From Streptomyces sclerotialus (GTDB lineage Bacteria > Actinomycetota > Actinomycetes > Streptomycetales > Streptomycetaceae), in assembly GCA_000719105.1 (NCBI GenBank), contig JODX01000027.1, forward strand, positions 1 through 64,000: 64,000 bases of DNA, in the 5' to 3' direction. The notes under the pieces are model-generated. The model saw nothing but the letters and a program-made list of their open reading frames with translations. It did not search any database and was not told the origin of the DNA. Below, in pieces: positions 28,470 through 37,445 of the stretch. Made by a program: the position numbers and the translations under genes. Position 1 is the stretch's first letter. Each line of letters starts with the position of its first letter.

Positions 28470-29213
28470 ATGAAAATCATGTTCAATAAACCTCCGCCCT
28501 CGCCCACCCCACCCCCGCAGCGGACTGCTCACGTCCGTTTCTCCGGGTTGTGCGCCGGCTATCCAGGCCGTTCCGTCCTTCGTCAAGTGACCGCGGAAAT
28601 ACCCGAGTTGGCCACAACGGTGCTCGTCGGACCGAACGGCAGCGGCAAGTCGACCCTGCTCGGTGTTCTCGCCGGTGTGATCCGTCCGACATCCGGTGAT
28701 CTTCACCGCACCGGGAACCGGGCACCCGCGTTCGTACCGCAGCGCGGAGCCGTCGGCGACACCCTGCCGCTCACCGTCCGGCAGACCGTGGAGATGGGGC
28801 GCTGGGGCGAACGCGGTCCGTGGCGCCGGCTGACCCGCCGGGACCACACGGCCGTGGACGCGGCGCTCGACCGGCTCGGCATCCGGGACCTCGCCTCACG
28901 TCAACTGGGCGAACTGTCGGGTGGGCAGCGACAACGCGCGCTCATCGCGCAGGGGTTGGCGCAGGAGTCGGACCTGCTGCTGCTCGACGAGCCGACCACA
29001 GGTCTGGATCCGGAGGCGAGGGAGCGGATCGGGACGCTGCTGACGGCACTCGTCGCCGACGGGGTGACGGTCGTCCAGGCCACGCACGACCTGGAGGTCG
29101 CGCGCGCGGCGGACGCATGCCTTCTGCTCCAGGACGGCCGCCTCGCCGCACAGGGGCATCCGGACCAGGTCCTCACCACGTCGGCGCCGGCCCGCGTCCG
29201 GCAACCACTCTGA
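28470..29213 (+). CDS. aztA: zinc ABC transporter ATPase AztA
   Basis: This protein of about 245 residues has Walker A VGPNGSGKST, Q-loop FVPQRGA, signature LSGGQRQRA and Walker B LLLLDEPTTGLD. ATG 28470 and ATG 28479 are both possible and both lie inside the Zur-like palindrome, with no ribosome site; the mRNA would be leaderless. If so, bound Zur would sit over the start of the gene. A proline-rich stretch of about 10 residues precedes the ABC domain. It is divergent from aztB and energises that permease. Confidence 0.9.
   Translation: MKIMFNKPPPSPTPPPQRTAHVRFSGLCAGYPGRSVLRQVTAEIPELATTVLVGPNGSGKSTLLGVLAGVIRPTSGDLHRTGNRAPAFVPQRGAVGDTLPLTVRQTVEMGRWGERGPWRRLTRRDHTAVDAALDRLGIRDLASRQLGELSGGQRQRALIAQGLAQESDLLLLDEPTTGLDPEARERIGTLLTALVADGVTVVQATHDLEVARAADACLLLQDGRLAAQGHPDQVLTTSAPARVRQPL
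28471..28485. promoter_or_regulatory. Zur-box-like bidirectional operator of azt
   Basis: TGAAAATCATGTTCA is a 7-1-7 palindrome with two arm mismatches, overlapping the aztA start codon and 17 bp from the aztB start. One site could repress both directions. It has the best left arm of the six sites. Confidence 0.75.
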
Positions 29214-29568
29214 GGAGCGGCCCCGACCGCGACCGCCCTGCCGGGAGCGCCGGCCGGTACGGGGCCGAGGTGCTCGCCCGGTGCGGCGTCATCGGACCCG
29301 AGCGGACCGCAGGCCCGGCTCCGACCGCCGGAGCTCTCCGGCCTGGGACCCGCACGTGATCGACGCGGATGCCGACTTGTCTCGCGGCGAGCGAGGAGGA
29401 GGACGCAGCCCGAGAGTGGACCGGCCGCCGTCGGTGGCGTCGAAGTGACGGCGTCGGTGGGGTGTGCCTCCGATGTCGACGACGACGTCGAAGCCGACCG
29501 GTGCCGTCCTCAGTCCGTCGACCACCTCCGCAGGAGCACCGCTCGGGGTTCTGTCACGGTTGCCTCCG
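29214..29568. other. gap between aztA and the anchored transporter operon
   Basis: The two transcription units converge here. No good hairpin beyond weak GC stems was seen and no frame gives a recognisable protein. Confidence 0.5.
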
Positions 29569-30456
29569 TCAGTGAGCGGGTTCCGGAGCGGTGTGCGCGT
29601 CGACGTCGCCCCCGCGTCGCCGCGCCCGGGCGAGCAGCCCGTGCCGGGGTGCCAGGCACCAGGTCACGGTGAACAGCAGGGTCAGGACGCAGACGATGGA
29701 GCCGCCGGCGGCGAGGTCGTAGGCGTACGACACGTACAGCCCGGCCAGTGCGCCCGTGCCGCCGAGCAGGGAGGCCAGCAGGGTCATCGCCCAGAGCCGT
29801 TCGGTGAGCATGCGGGCCGCCGCGGCCGGGGTGATGAGCAGGGAGAGGACGAGGATGTTGCCGACCGCCTCCAGGGACATCACGATCGTGGCGGTGACGA
29901 CGGCGTAGAGGATGAGGTCGAGCCGCAGAACGGGGAGTCCGGCCGCCCGGGCCGTCTCGCGGTCGAGGCTGACGGCGACCAGCTCCTTGCTGAGCAGCAG
30001 GACGACCGTCACCAGGACCGCGCCGAGGCCCGCCGCTGTCCACACGTCCTCGGGGCCGACCGCGAGCACCTGTCCGAACAGGAACGAGGACAGGTCGGTG
30101 GACCAGCTGTCCTGCGTGGACACCAGGACGATGCCGAGGCCGAACGCGCAGGAGAAGAACACGCCGATGACGGTGTCCTCCTTCAGGCGCCGGTTCTGGG
30201 AGACGAGCGCGATGAGGAGGGAGGTGGTCAGGCCGGCGAGCGCGCCGCCCAGGAGCAGGTTGCCCTGGAAGGCGTAGGCGAGGGCGACCCCCGGGAACGC
30301 CGAGTGGGACACGGCCTCGCCGATGAACGCCATCCCGCGCAGCACGACGTACACGCCGACGACCCCGCACACCAGCCCGGTGATCACGGCGACGGCGAAC
30401 GCCCGCTGCATGAAGGGCAGCTGCCAGGGGTCCGTGAGGAATTCCAGGAACGTCAC
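29569..30456 (-). CDS. metal ABC transporter permease of the anchored-repeat system
   Basis: This 295-residue integral membrane protein has the ZnuB/cluster A-I pattern: FMQRAFAVAVITGLVCGVVG, VVLRGMAFIGEAVSHSAFPG and NILVLSLLITPAAAARML. It is the channel of a second zinc importer. Its start overlaps the ATPase stop by four bases (ATGA). The C-terminal tail is Arg-rich. It is the last gene of a six-gene operon that begins at 36792. Confidence 0.92.
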   Translation of the reverse strand: MTFLEFLTDPWQLPFMQRAFAVAVITGLVCGVVGVYVVLRGMAFIGEAVSHSAFPGVALAYAFQGNLLLGGALAGLTTSLLIALVSQNRRLKEDTVIGVFFSCAFGLGIVLVSTQDSWSTDLSSFLFGQVLAVGPEDVWTAAGLGAVLVTVVLLLSKELVAVSLDRETARAAGLPVLRLDLILYAVVTATIVMSLEAVGNILVLSLLITPAAAARMLTERLWAMTLLASLLGGTGALAGLYVSYAYDLAAGGSIVCVLTLLFTVTWCLAPRHGLLARARRRGGDVDAHTAPEPAH

Positions 30457-31193
30457 GCGGCGGCTCCGATCGCGGTGTCCAGGCCGAAGGCGCGCAGCAT
30501 CTGCTCCGGATCGGCGAGCAGCCCGGGGCCGCCCTCGGCGACGACCGTGCGGTTGAGCAGCGCCACCCGCGTGCAGGTGCGGGCGGCGGCCGCCAGATCG
30601 TGGGTGGTCATCAGCAGCGCCCTGCCCTCGGCGGCAAGGCGGCCGAAGAGGTCGTTCAGCAGTTCCTGGGTGGGCACGTCCACGCCGGTGAACGGCTCGT
30701 CCAGGAGCAGCAGCCGGGGGTCACAGGCCAGTGCGCGGGCCACGAGCACCCGCTGCCGCTGCCCGCCCGACAGCTCCCCGATCGGGCGGCGGCGCAGCTC
30801 GGCGAGGCCGACCAGCTCCAGTGCCTCGTCGACGGCCGCCCGGTCGGCGGGCCGCGCCCGGCGCAGCCAGCCGATGGAGCGGGTACGGCCGGACAGCACG
30901 GCCCCCGCGATGTCGACGGGGAAGTCCCAGGCGAACTCGTGGCGTTGCGGGACGTAACCGATGAGGTGCCGGGCGCGGGCCGGGGGCAGGCCGTCGATCA
31001 GCACATCGCCGCCCGCGAGCGGGACCAGGCCGAGCACGGCGCGCAGCAGGGTCGTCTTGCCCGCCCCGTTCGGGCCGAGCAGGCCCAGCAGATCGCCCCG
31101 GTGCACGGTCAGCCGCGCGTCCTGGACGGCGGGTCTGCCGCCGAGGAGCACATGCACGTCACGCGCCCGCAGCAGTGGCTCGGAGGCGTTCAC
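30453..31193 (-). CDS. ATPase of the anchored-repeat ABC transporter
   Basis: This 246-residue protein has Walker A LLGPNGAGKTT, Q-loop YVPQRHEF, signature LSGGQRQRV and Walker B LLLLDEPFTGVD. HEFAWDFPVDI after the Q-loop matches the metal-importer branch of ABC ATPases. It overlaps the genes on both sides by four bases, which points to strong translational coupling. It powers the permease encoded at 29569-30456. Confidence 0.93.
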   Translation of the reverse strand: MNASEPLLRARDVHVLLGGRPAVQDARLTVHRGDLLGLLGPNGAGKTTLLRAVLGLVPLAGGDVLIDGLPPARARHLIGYVPQRHEFAWDFPVDIAGAVLSGRTRSIGWLRRARPADRAAVDEALELVGLAELRRRPIGELSGGQRQRVLVARALACDPRLLLLDEPFTGVDVPTQELLNDLFGRLAAEGRALLMTTHDLAAAARTCTRVALLNRTVVAEGGPGLLADPEQMLRAFGLDTAIGAAA

Positions 31194-32806
31194 GCGGCGG
31201 TCCTCCCGGCGGTGCGGCCGCGGCGCTTGCGGGTGACGGCGACGAAGGCGGTCCCGAGCGCGGCGAGTACGGCGGCCGTCCCGCCCACCAGTACCGCGTT
31301 CCCGGCGCCGGTCGAGGCCATGGAGCCGCCGCCGTCACCGTCGGAGGAGTCTCCGGCGGCCGGGGAGGTGTCGTCGCCGGATGCTCCGGTGCCGGACGAG
31401 CCGCCGTTCGCTCCGCCGGGTCCGTCGTCACCCGTTCCGGAGGAGGAGCCGTTGCCGGATCCGTTGCCCGGCTTCACGGCGTTCGGGTCCTCGTCGCCGA
31501 CCACGAACGCCACGGTCTCGGTGTCGCTGACCGCCGTGCCGTCGGCGAGCTCGCCGCTCATCTTGAACGTGAGCCGGTACGTCCCCTCCTCGGTGAACGC
31601 CCAGCCGCCGTGCGCGTGTGTGTTCGCCGGGATGTCGAAGGCGTCCGGAACCCCGTCCTTGCTGTTGAACAGGACGGTCGCGCCCGACATGGCGTCGTAG
31701 GTGTAGAGCGCGGCGGTGCCGGGGCCCTCGACCCCGGTGAGGGAGAAGGTGACTCCGCCCTTGGTGGCTCCCGCCTGGATGTTGTCGGTGGACCAGCCGG
31801 GCCACAGCAGTCCGTCCTGCTGCACCTGGTCGAGCAGCCACACGGGGTCCCCGGCCTTGCCGAGGAAGGTGAAGTCGTCGCTGTCGGGAACGGTGTTCCT
31901 GGCGGCGGGCTTGACGTGCAGGACCACGGAGGAGGGTTCGCGCCAGGTGGTCTTCCCGGAGACCGTGCCGTCCTTGATGTGGATCCGCATCGTGCGGTCC
32001 ACGACGCGGGCGGCGATGTCGATGTGGCCCTCGTCGATGACCTTCGGCGTCGACACGACCGTCTCGGCCTTCGCGGCGGCCGGTGCGGAGAGCTTCGCGG
32101 CGGCGGGTGCGGAGGACACGGTCGGGGCCGCCGCCCCGGCGACCGGGGCGATGAGGTGCGGCGGCTCGGCCGACGGGTCCGTGCGGGGGACGACCGCGGG
32201 CGGGACCTCGGCAGCGCCGCCCGGCGCTGCGTCGGCCTCACCGGCGGCTTCCTCCCCGACCAGCACCGTGTGGACGGACCCGATGGACAGCTCCCGCCCG
32301 TCGAGCGTCCTGGCCTCGGCGGTGAAGACGGCCTGGTAGGTGCCCTCGGCGGTGAACTCCCACCGTGTGGCGCCCTTCTGACCCGCGGGCAGTTCGTAGC
32401 CGTCGGGCAGTCCGTCCGCGCTGTCGAAGAGGAGCGAGCCCGTCCCACCGTCGCCGTCCCGCGCGTACACCTTCAGGTCGCCCGGTCCGTCGAGCCCGGT
32501 CAGCGACCACCGCACGGTGTCCCGGTCCACGGTGCCCTCGGGCACCCCGGTGGTGTCCCACCCGGTTTCCGCTGCGTCGGCCGGCCCGGTGACCGGGACC
32601 TCGATGACGGATGCCGCGGCTCCGTCCTGGTCCACCGGGCCGCCCAGGCTCAACGCCCCGTCCGCGTAGGCGATCCGGCCCGGCCCGGAGCGTGCGCCGG
32701 TGCCGCCGTCGTCCGCCGCCGCCGCGACGCCGCTGCCCGTGAGCGCGGCCGCGAGCGCCACCGCCGCGGCGACGCGTTCCCTGCGTACGTTCCCCATGGC
32801 CCTCAT
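31190..32806 (-). CDS. TIGR03773-type transporter-associated surface protein
   Basis: This 538-residue exported protein has a signal peptide (VAAAVALAAALTGSGVAAAA). Two repeats of the actinobacterial surface-anchored type follow, each ending in a G-x-W-x-F-T-x-E-G-T-Y motif (RWEFTAEGTYQAVF about 150, GWAFTEEGTYRLTF about 385). A Gly/Ser-rich spacer leads to SMASTGAG, a hydrophobic helix and KRRRGR, a sortase-like or membrane anchor. ATG 32806 overlaps the stop of the preceding gene (TGATG). It probably keeps zinc capture at the cell surface; its direct role is not established. Confidence 0.88.
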   Translation of the reverse strand: MRAMGNVRRERVAAAVALAAALTGSGVAAAADDGGTGARSGPGRIAYADGALSLGGPVDQDGAAASVIEVPVTGPADAAETGWDTTGVPEGTVDRDTVRWSLTGLDGPGDLKVYARDGDGGTGSLLFDSADGLPDGYELPAGQKGATRWEFTAEGTYQAVFTAEARTLDGRELSIGSVHTVLVGEEAAGEADAAPGGAAEVPPAVVPRTDPSAEPPHLIAPVAGAAAPTVSSAPAAAKLSAPAAAKAETVVSTPKVIDEGHIDIAARVVDRTMRIHIKDGTVSGKTTWREPSSVVLHVKPAARNTVPDSDDFTFLGKAGDPVWLLDQVQQDGLLWPGWSTDNIQAGATKGGVTFSLTGVEGPGTAALYTYDAMSGATVLFNSKDGVPDAFDIPANTHAHGGWAFTEEGTYRLTFKMSGELADGTAVSDTETVAFVVGDEDPNAVKPGNGSGNGSSSGTGDDGPGGANGGSSGTGASGDDTSPAAGDSSDGDGGGSMASTGAGNAVLVGGTAAVLAALGTAFVAVTRKRRGRTAGRTAA

Positions 32807-34353
32807 CAGGCTTCCTTCCCCAGGCACGTGGCGAGTTCGGTCGCGTTGTGCCGCATCATCGATACGTAGTCGTGGATCCGGTCGTCGAAGGAATCGCCGT
32901 AGATCGTGCAGACCCCGACTCCCTGGTCCTGGGCGACCCGTTTCAGCACGTCGGCGCGGGCGGCGAGGTTGGGTTCCAGGAACACCGAAGGCACCTGCTT
33001 CTCCCGGATGGTGGCGCCGAGCTCCTCCACCTCGGCCGCGCTCGGCTCCCGGTTGGGCACCGGTACGACGAAGCCCGCGACCTCCATGCCGTACGCCTCG
33101 GCGAGGTACCCGAAGGCGTCGTGCGTGGTGATCAGCTCGCGGTTCTCCTCGGGGACGGCCGCCAGCTCACGGGCGACCTCCTGGTCGAGGGCGTCGAGCG
33201 TCTTCAGGTACGCCGCGGCGTTCTTCTCGTACGTCGCCTTCCCGTCCGGATCGGCCTTGACCAGCTCGGCCTCGACGCGGCGGACGTACGCCTGGGCGTT
33301 GGCGACGTCCTCCCAGGCGTGCGGGTCCATGTCGCCGTGGACGTGCTTGCCGATGACGGCCTGCGGCAGCACCCACACCTCGTCACCGGGCCGGCCGAGG
33401 AACGCGTACGGCTTCTCCTTCGGCACGGCCTCCTTCGCCCGGTCGGGCACGTTGAGGACGACCCGGTCGGCCGGGTGCCGGGTGCGTGCGCCGCTTCTGC
33501 CGTCCTCCGCGCGGACATCGACCTTGCCGCTCTCGGCGTTGAGCGTGACATCGGCATGCCCGCCGTCGAGCACGGTCGTCCCGTCGGGGGCGTCGGTTCC
33601 GTCGCCGACGGTGAAGGTGAAGGTGCCGCTGCCGAACTCCTCGGCTCTGCCGTCGAGGGTCTCGGTGCGGCCTTCGACGGTCAGCCTGTACGTACCGGGC
33701 TTGCTGAAGGCCCAGTTGACGTGCGTGTGTGCCTCGGGCGGCAGGGTGAAGGAGTCCTCGGCGCCGAAGCCGTCGGCGGAGTCGATGTACACGTTCGGCC
33801 TGCCGAGCGTGTCGGTGAGGTAGACGCGCAGCTCGCCGGGCCCCTCGAGCTTCGTGGCCGTCGTCCGGACCTGGGACCCCTCGCCTGCCACCTCGCCCTC
33901 GACGGCCCAGCCCAGCCAGAGCACGTCGAGACCGAGATCCTCCTCCAGCTTCATGACCGTGCCGCCGTACTGCTCCAGCTTTTCGGCGAGTGCGATCTTG
34001 GTAGTGCCCTTGGGCGCGTTGTTGTGGACCATCTTCATGATTCCGGGCTCCTCCAGCAGCAGCCCGTTGCTGAACACCAGGTCGGCCTCGGCGACCCTGG
34101 CCGCGTCCTTGGGGCTCGGCTCGTAGGAGTGCGGATCGCCGTTGTGCGGCACGATCGAGGTCACGTCGACGCGCTCGCCGCCCACCTGCCTCACCAGGTC
34201 CGCGACGATCGCCGTGGTGGCCGAGACCGTCAACGCGGCGTCGGATGCGCCGGGCCGCGCGCCGCTGCACCCGGCCGCCGCCGTGGCGAGCAGTGCGCAG
34301 CCTGCCGCGAGCGCGGCCCTTGCCCTCGTGGTGCCTCTGGGGTGCCCCCGCAT
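32806..34353 (-). CDS. anchored-repeat ABC transporter substrate-binding protein
   Basis: This 515-residue lipoprotein (Cys about 29 in AAAGCSG) is a ZnuA-type binding protein with a long insertion. The first lobe has HNGDPHSYEPSP; then, after LWLGWAVEGEVAG, about 200 residues are a surface-repeat domain with HTHVNWAFSKPGTYRLTV; the second lobe resumes at HVHGDMDPHAWEDV and has LITTHDAFGYLAEAYG. Zinc ligands are expected from His in DPHSY, DPHAW and THDAFG. This architecture is the TIGR03772 family. The inserted repeat may let it dock to the partner surface proteins. Confidence 0.92.
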   Translation of the reverse strand: MRGHPRGTTRARAALAAGCALLATAAAGCSGARPGASDAALTVSATTAIVADLVRQVGGERVDVTSIVPHNGDPHSYEPSPKDAARVAEADLVFSNGLLLEEPGIMKMVHNNAPKGTTKIALAEKLEQYGGTVMKLEEDLGLDVLWLGWAVEGEVAGEGSQVRTTATKLEGPGELRVYLTDTLGRPNVYIDSADGFGAEDSFTLPPEAHTHVNWAFSKPGTYRLTVEGRTETLDGRAEEFGSGTFTFTVGDGTDAPDGTTVLDGGHADVTLNAESGKVDVRAEDGRSGARTRHPADRVVLNVPDRAKEAVPKEKPYAFLGRPGDEVWVLPQAVIGKHVHGDMDPHAWEDVANAQAYVRRVEAELVKADPDGKATYEKNAAAYLKTLDALDQEVARELAAVPEENRELITTHDAFGYLAEAYGMEVAGFVVPVPNREPSAAEVEELGATIREKQVPSVFLEPNLAARADVLKRVAQDQGVGVCTIYGDSFDDRIHDYVSMMRHNATELATCLGKEA

Positions 34354-34453
34354 GAGGCTCCTCCTTCTCTTGCGCCCCCGGTGGCGGGGACATGATCAAG
34401 CCGCGTACGGCGGACCGGAACGCTGCCGGGCGGGTCCGCCGTACGCGGAGTTC

Positions 34454-36145
34454 CTATCGAGCGCTACGCCGTCGGCGGACCGCGATCACGGCCGTGCCGC
34501 CCGCCAGCAGTGCGGCCGCGGCGGCCCCGGCGAGCACCGCGGCACCCGTACCGGTGGAGGCCAGCCCGCCGGTGGGTGTGCTGCCCGGCACCGAACCACC
34601 GCCCGTGTCCGTGCCGCCGGATCCGGATCCCCCAGCCGTGGACACGCCGCCCGAGGCGGAGGAGGCCGGGTCGGCCGTCGGCGACGCGGACGGCAGCCCC
34701 GAGGAGGAAGCCGGCGGTGACGGCGGGGCCGAGGCGGACAGGGAAGGCGATCCCGTGGCCGTCGGGGTGGCCGTCGGCTCGTCACCCGCTCCCGGCGTCA
34801 CCGTGGAGGGGTCCACGTCGTCCCCGACGACCCAGGCGATCGTCTCGGTGTCGCTGACCTCGCGGCCGTCGGCGAGGGTGGCGCTCCACGTCCAGGTGGT
34901 GCGGTAGACGCCCTCGGCGGTGAAGGCCCAGTAGGTGTGCCGGTGGGTGTCCGCGTTGATCGTCGTGGCGTCGGGCAGGCCGTCACCGCTGTTGACCTGG
35001 ACGTCCGTTCCGCCCAGCGAGCCGTCGCTGAACAGCGCCACGGCTCCGGGTCCCCGCACGGAGTCGAGCCGGTAGGTGAACCGGCCGTCGATCTCGCGCT
35101 TGGCCCAGTCCGTGGTCGACCATCCCGGCCAGACGATGTCCGGGTGCTGGCTCAGGGGCAGCCACCACACCTGGTCGCCGGGGGTGCCGAGGAAGTCGTA
35201 CCCCTGTGGGATCTTCCGCCGCGCGACCGGGGTCACATGGAAGACGACCTCGTCCGGCTCGTACCAGTCGTAGTCCTCGGCACTGCCCTCCCTGACCTGG
35301 AACTGCAGGTCGCCGTCCGCCTTGCGGGCGGCCAGGTCGACGTGGCCCCTGGCGATGACATGTGCCGCCGGGGAGGTGGCCGTCGGGCTGGGGCTCGGGG
35401 CCGTGGTGCCGGTCGGGGTCGGGGTCGCCGTCGGCGTGGAGCCGTCGCCGGGCAGGACGTCGGCCGGGTCGACGTCGTCCCCGACGACGACGGCGAGGGT
35501 CTCGGTGTCCGTGGCGGCGCCGCTGGTCACGGTGAAGGTGAGGCGGTGGACGCCCTCGGCGGTGAACATCCAGACGGGCAGCTTCCGTTCCTCGTCGCCG
35601 GAGAGCGTGAAGGAACGCGGGGCCTCGCCGGTGTTCCCGAGGTGGATGTCCGGCGCCTGGTCCGACCAGTCCATCTCCTGGGTGTACGTGAACATGCCGA
35701 AGTCACCGGGTCCGTCGTACCCGGACAGCGTCACCTCGGTGTCACCGCCCGCCTCGGTGCCCTTCCAGCCGGGCTCGGGCGCGAAGAGGTCCTCGGACGC
35801 CCAGCCGTTGAGCTGCCAGGTGTCCAGGTCGGTGGTGCCGAGCGCGTTGGCGGCCGGGTTCGGCGTGTACTGCAGGGACAGCTGTGGGACGTGCAGGACC
35901 ACGGTCGACGGCTCGCGCACGACCGGTGCGGCACCGCTCCGGTCGTGGATCTGCAACTGAAGATCTCCGTCGGCCGGTCGGGGCGCGATGTCCAGCTCGC
36001 CCTCACCGAGCACGACGGCACCGCCGGCGGCGCGGGCATCCCCGCTGCCGCCGGCGACCAGCCCTGCCGCGCCCACGAAGGCCGCGATCGCCGCGGTCAG
36101 CACCGCGGTCGTATATGCGCGTCCGCCGCGCGTCAGGGCCCTCAT
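34454..36145 (-). CDS. choice-of-anchor M surface protein with two repeats
   Basis: This 563-residue protein has a signal peptide (about 1-40) and two surface-repeat domains: VWMFTAEGVHRLTF near residue 200 and YWAFTAEGVYRTTW near residue 415. A long Ser/Pro/Ala-rich spacer then leads to GGLASTGTG, a hydrophobic helix and RRRRSAR. LASTG resembles the LAxTG sorting signal of Streptomyces class E sortases, so covalent wall attachment is likely. Its ATG shares one base with the previous stop (TGATG). It belongs to the zinc transporter operon; a zinc-binding role is plausible from its His patches but unproven. Confidence 0.87.
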   Translation of the reverse strand: MRALTRGGRAYTTAVLTAAIAAFVGAAGLVAGGSGDARAAGGAVVLGEGELDIAPRPADGDLQLQIHDRSGAAPVVREPSTVVLHVPQLSLQYTPNPAANALGTTDLDTWQLNGWASEDLFAPEPGWKGTEAGGDTEVTLSGYDGPGDFGMFTYTQEMDWSDQAPDIHLGNTGEAPRSFTLSGDEERKLPVWMFTAEGVHRLTFTVTSGAATDTETLAVVVGDDVDPADVLPGDGSTPTATPTPTGTTAPSPSPTATSPAAHVIARGHVDLAARKADGDLQFQVREGSAEDYDWYEPDEVVFHVTPVARRKIPQGYDFLGTPGDQVWWLPLSQHPDIVWPGWSTTDWAKREIDGRFTYRLDSVRGPGAVALFSDGSLGGTDVQVNSGDGLPDATTINADTHRHTYWAFTAEGVYRTTWTWSATLADGREVSDTETIAWVVGDDVDPSTVTPGAGDEPTATPTATGSPSLSASAPPSPPASSSGLPSASPTADPASSASGGVSTAGGSGSGGTDTGGGSVPGSTPTGGLASTGTGAAVLAGAAAAALLAGGTAVIAVRRRRSAR

Positions 36146-36792
36146 CACGAGCTGACGACGACGGTGTACGTCTCGGTGGCGGACTTGGTGACGCCGCCGA
36201 CCGTGCCGGACACCCGGAAGGTCAGCTGGTAGGTGCCGGGCTCCTCGAAGGCCCAGTTGGCGTGGTTGTGAGTGCCGACGCCGAAGGTCTTGGACTTGTA
36301 GCTGGTGGTGGCCGTGTTGCTGTCGTACCAGCGGGAACCGGCGCCCGCGTAGACGCTGAAGTCGTCGGTGGAGGAGCCGTTCCTGGTGGCGCCGGTGAGG
36401 CGGTAGGTCACCGTGTCGTTCGCGAAGACGCCGGTGGTCAGGTGCTCGGTGGAGATGCCCGGGAAGAGCACGCCGGCGGCCTCGGCCTTCAGCTCGTCCT
36501 CCGGCAGCAGCCAGATCTGGCTGCCGGTGCCGAGGAAGCCGTAGCCCGGGTTGGAGACCTTGGCGGCGGCCGGCACGGACAGCGTGACGTCCGCGGGTTC
36601 GTACTCGGCGCCGGCCTCCTCGTCGTGGACGTGCAGGTGCAGGTCGCTGCCGTCCCACTCGGCGTCGAGGACGTCGACGTGGCCGCTGCCGAGTGTGGTG
36701 GCGGCGGCCGCCGGGGTCGCCATGAGGCCGCCGAGCGCGACGGCCGCGGCCACAGAGCCGGAGATGGTCAGAGTGCGGGCAAGGGTACGCAA
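36145..36792 (-). CDS. secreted choice-of-anchor M protein, single repeat
   Basis: This 215-residue protein has a cleavable signal peptide ending ATPAAAA, then one surface-repeat domain with HLHVHDEEAG, YGFLGTGSQIWLLPEDE and HNHANWAFEEPGTYQLTFRV. No C-terminal anchor follows, so it should be free or bound to its partners. His pairs in HLHVH and HNH could bind zinc. It is the first gene of the operon, with a Zur-like site about 150 bp upstream. Confidence 0.87.
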   Translation of the reverse strand: MRTLARTLTISGSVAAAVALGGLMATPAAAATTLGSGHVDVLDAEWDGSDLHLHVHDEEAGAEYEPADVTLSVPAAAKVSNPGYGFLGTGSQIWLLPEDELKAEAAGVLFPGISTEHLTTGVFANDTVTYRLTGATRNGSSTDDFSVYAGAGSRWYDSNTATTSYKSKTFGVGTHNHANWAFEEPGTYQLTFRVSGTVGGVTKSATETYTVVVSS

Positions 36793-36944
36793 GGTGATTC
36801 CTTCAGGAGATGGGAGTTGTACGGGGACGAACCGGGGGATGGCCGCTCGGATCGGTCCGCTACGAGACGCGGGTCAAGGCACGCATGATGAATCCCCCCG
36901 GATCGAAGGCGCACTTCGCTTTGAAGATGCACCGACAAGTCACA

Positions 36945-36959
36945 TGGTAATCATTTTCA
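36945..36959 (-). promoter_or_regulatory. Zur-box-like operator of the anchored transporter operon
   Basis: The minus strand reads TGAAAATGATTACCA, differing from a perfect TGAAAATGATTTTCA palindrome at two positions. It is the best of the six sites and lies 153 bp upstream of the first gene of the operon. The leader between them (36793-36944) shows no gene. Confidence 0.8.
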
Positions 36960-37045
36960 ACTGAGAGGGCAACGGAAAAGTGAGTGACGTGTGTGCACTC
37001 CGGGTGCGGCAGGGTCGAGAACCGGCCGACGTCACCCGAACTCGC

Positions 37046-37165
37046 CTAGCCGAGTCGCGCATGCCCGATGTGGTGGACGGCTCGGCCGAGGAGCGCGGCC
37101 ACGTGGCCGTCGCGGAGACTGTGGACGGTGCGGCGACCCTCGCGCTGCCCGGTGACCAGGCACGA
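37046..37165 (-). pseudogene. ArsR/SmtB-type regulator, C-terminal remnant
   Basis: The frame LVTGQREGRRTVHSLRDGHV followed by LGRAVHHIGHARLG-stop matches the wing and last helix of ArsR/SmtB repressors; HHIGH sits where SmtB-type proteins have their zinc site. Upstream the frame breaks down before a helix-turn-helix. The rest of 36960-37445 holds no recognisable gene. Confidence 0.5.
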
Positions 37166-37445
37166 CCAGCACGGTGATGAAGACCGTGCCCGACCCGTAA
37201 CGGCCCATGGTGCTACCGGGTGAGCACGGGACGTGCCGCCGTACGACCACGGGTGGAGGGCGGCGTGGACCGCCCGGGTCACCGGTTCTGCCGAAACCTG
37301 ACTCACAGCCGATGGGGATGAACGCGGGTGGACTTCGACGAAGTACTGCTGCCCGGAGTGGACCTGCCGCGATCCCGCCCCGGCGGCGAGGGCCGAACGC
37401 GGCCCGCCCGCCAGGACAAGGACGCCACACCCGCCATGCCGACGC

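Noticed and set aside
26574..29213. Very long open frame on the plus strand opposite aztB-aztD
   Set aside because: It is an antisense shadow caused by GC-rich third positions; only its last part, aztA, has domain content.
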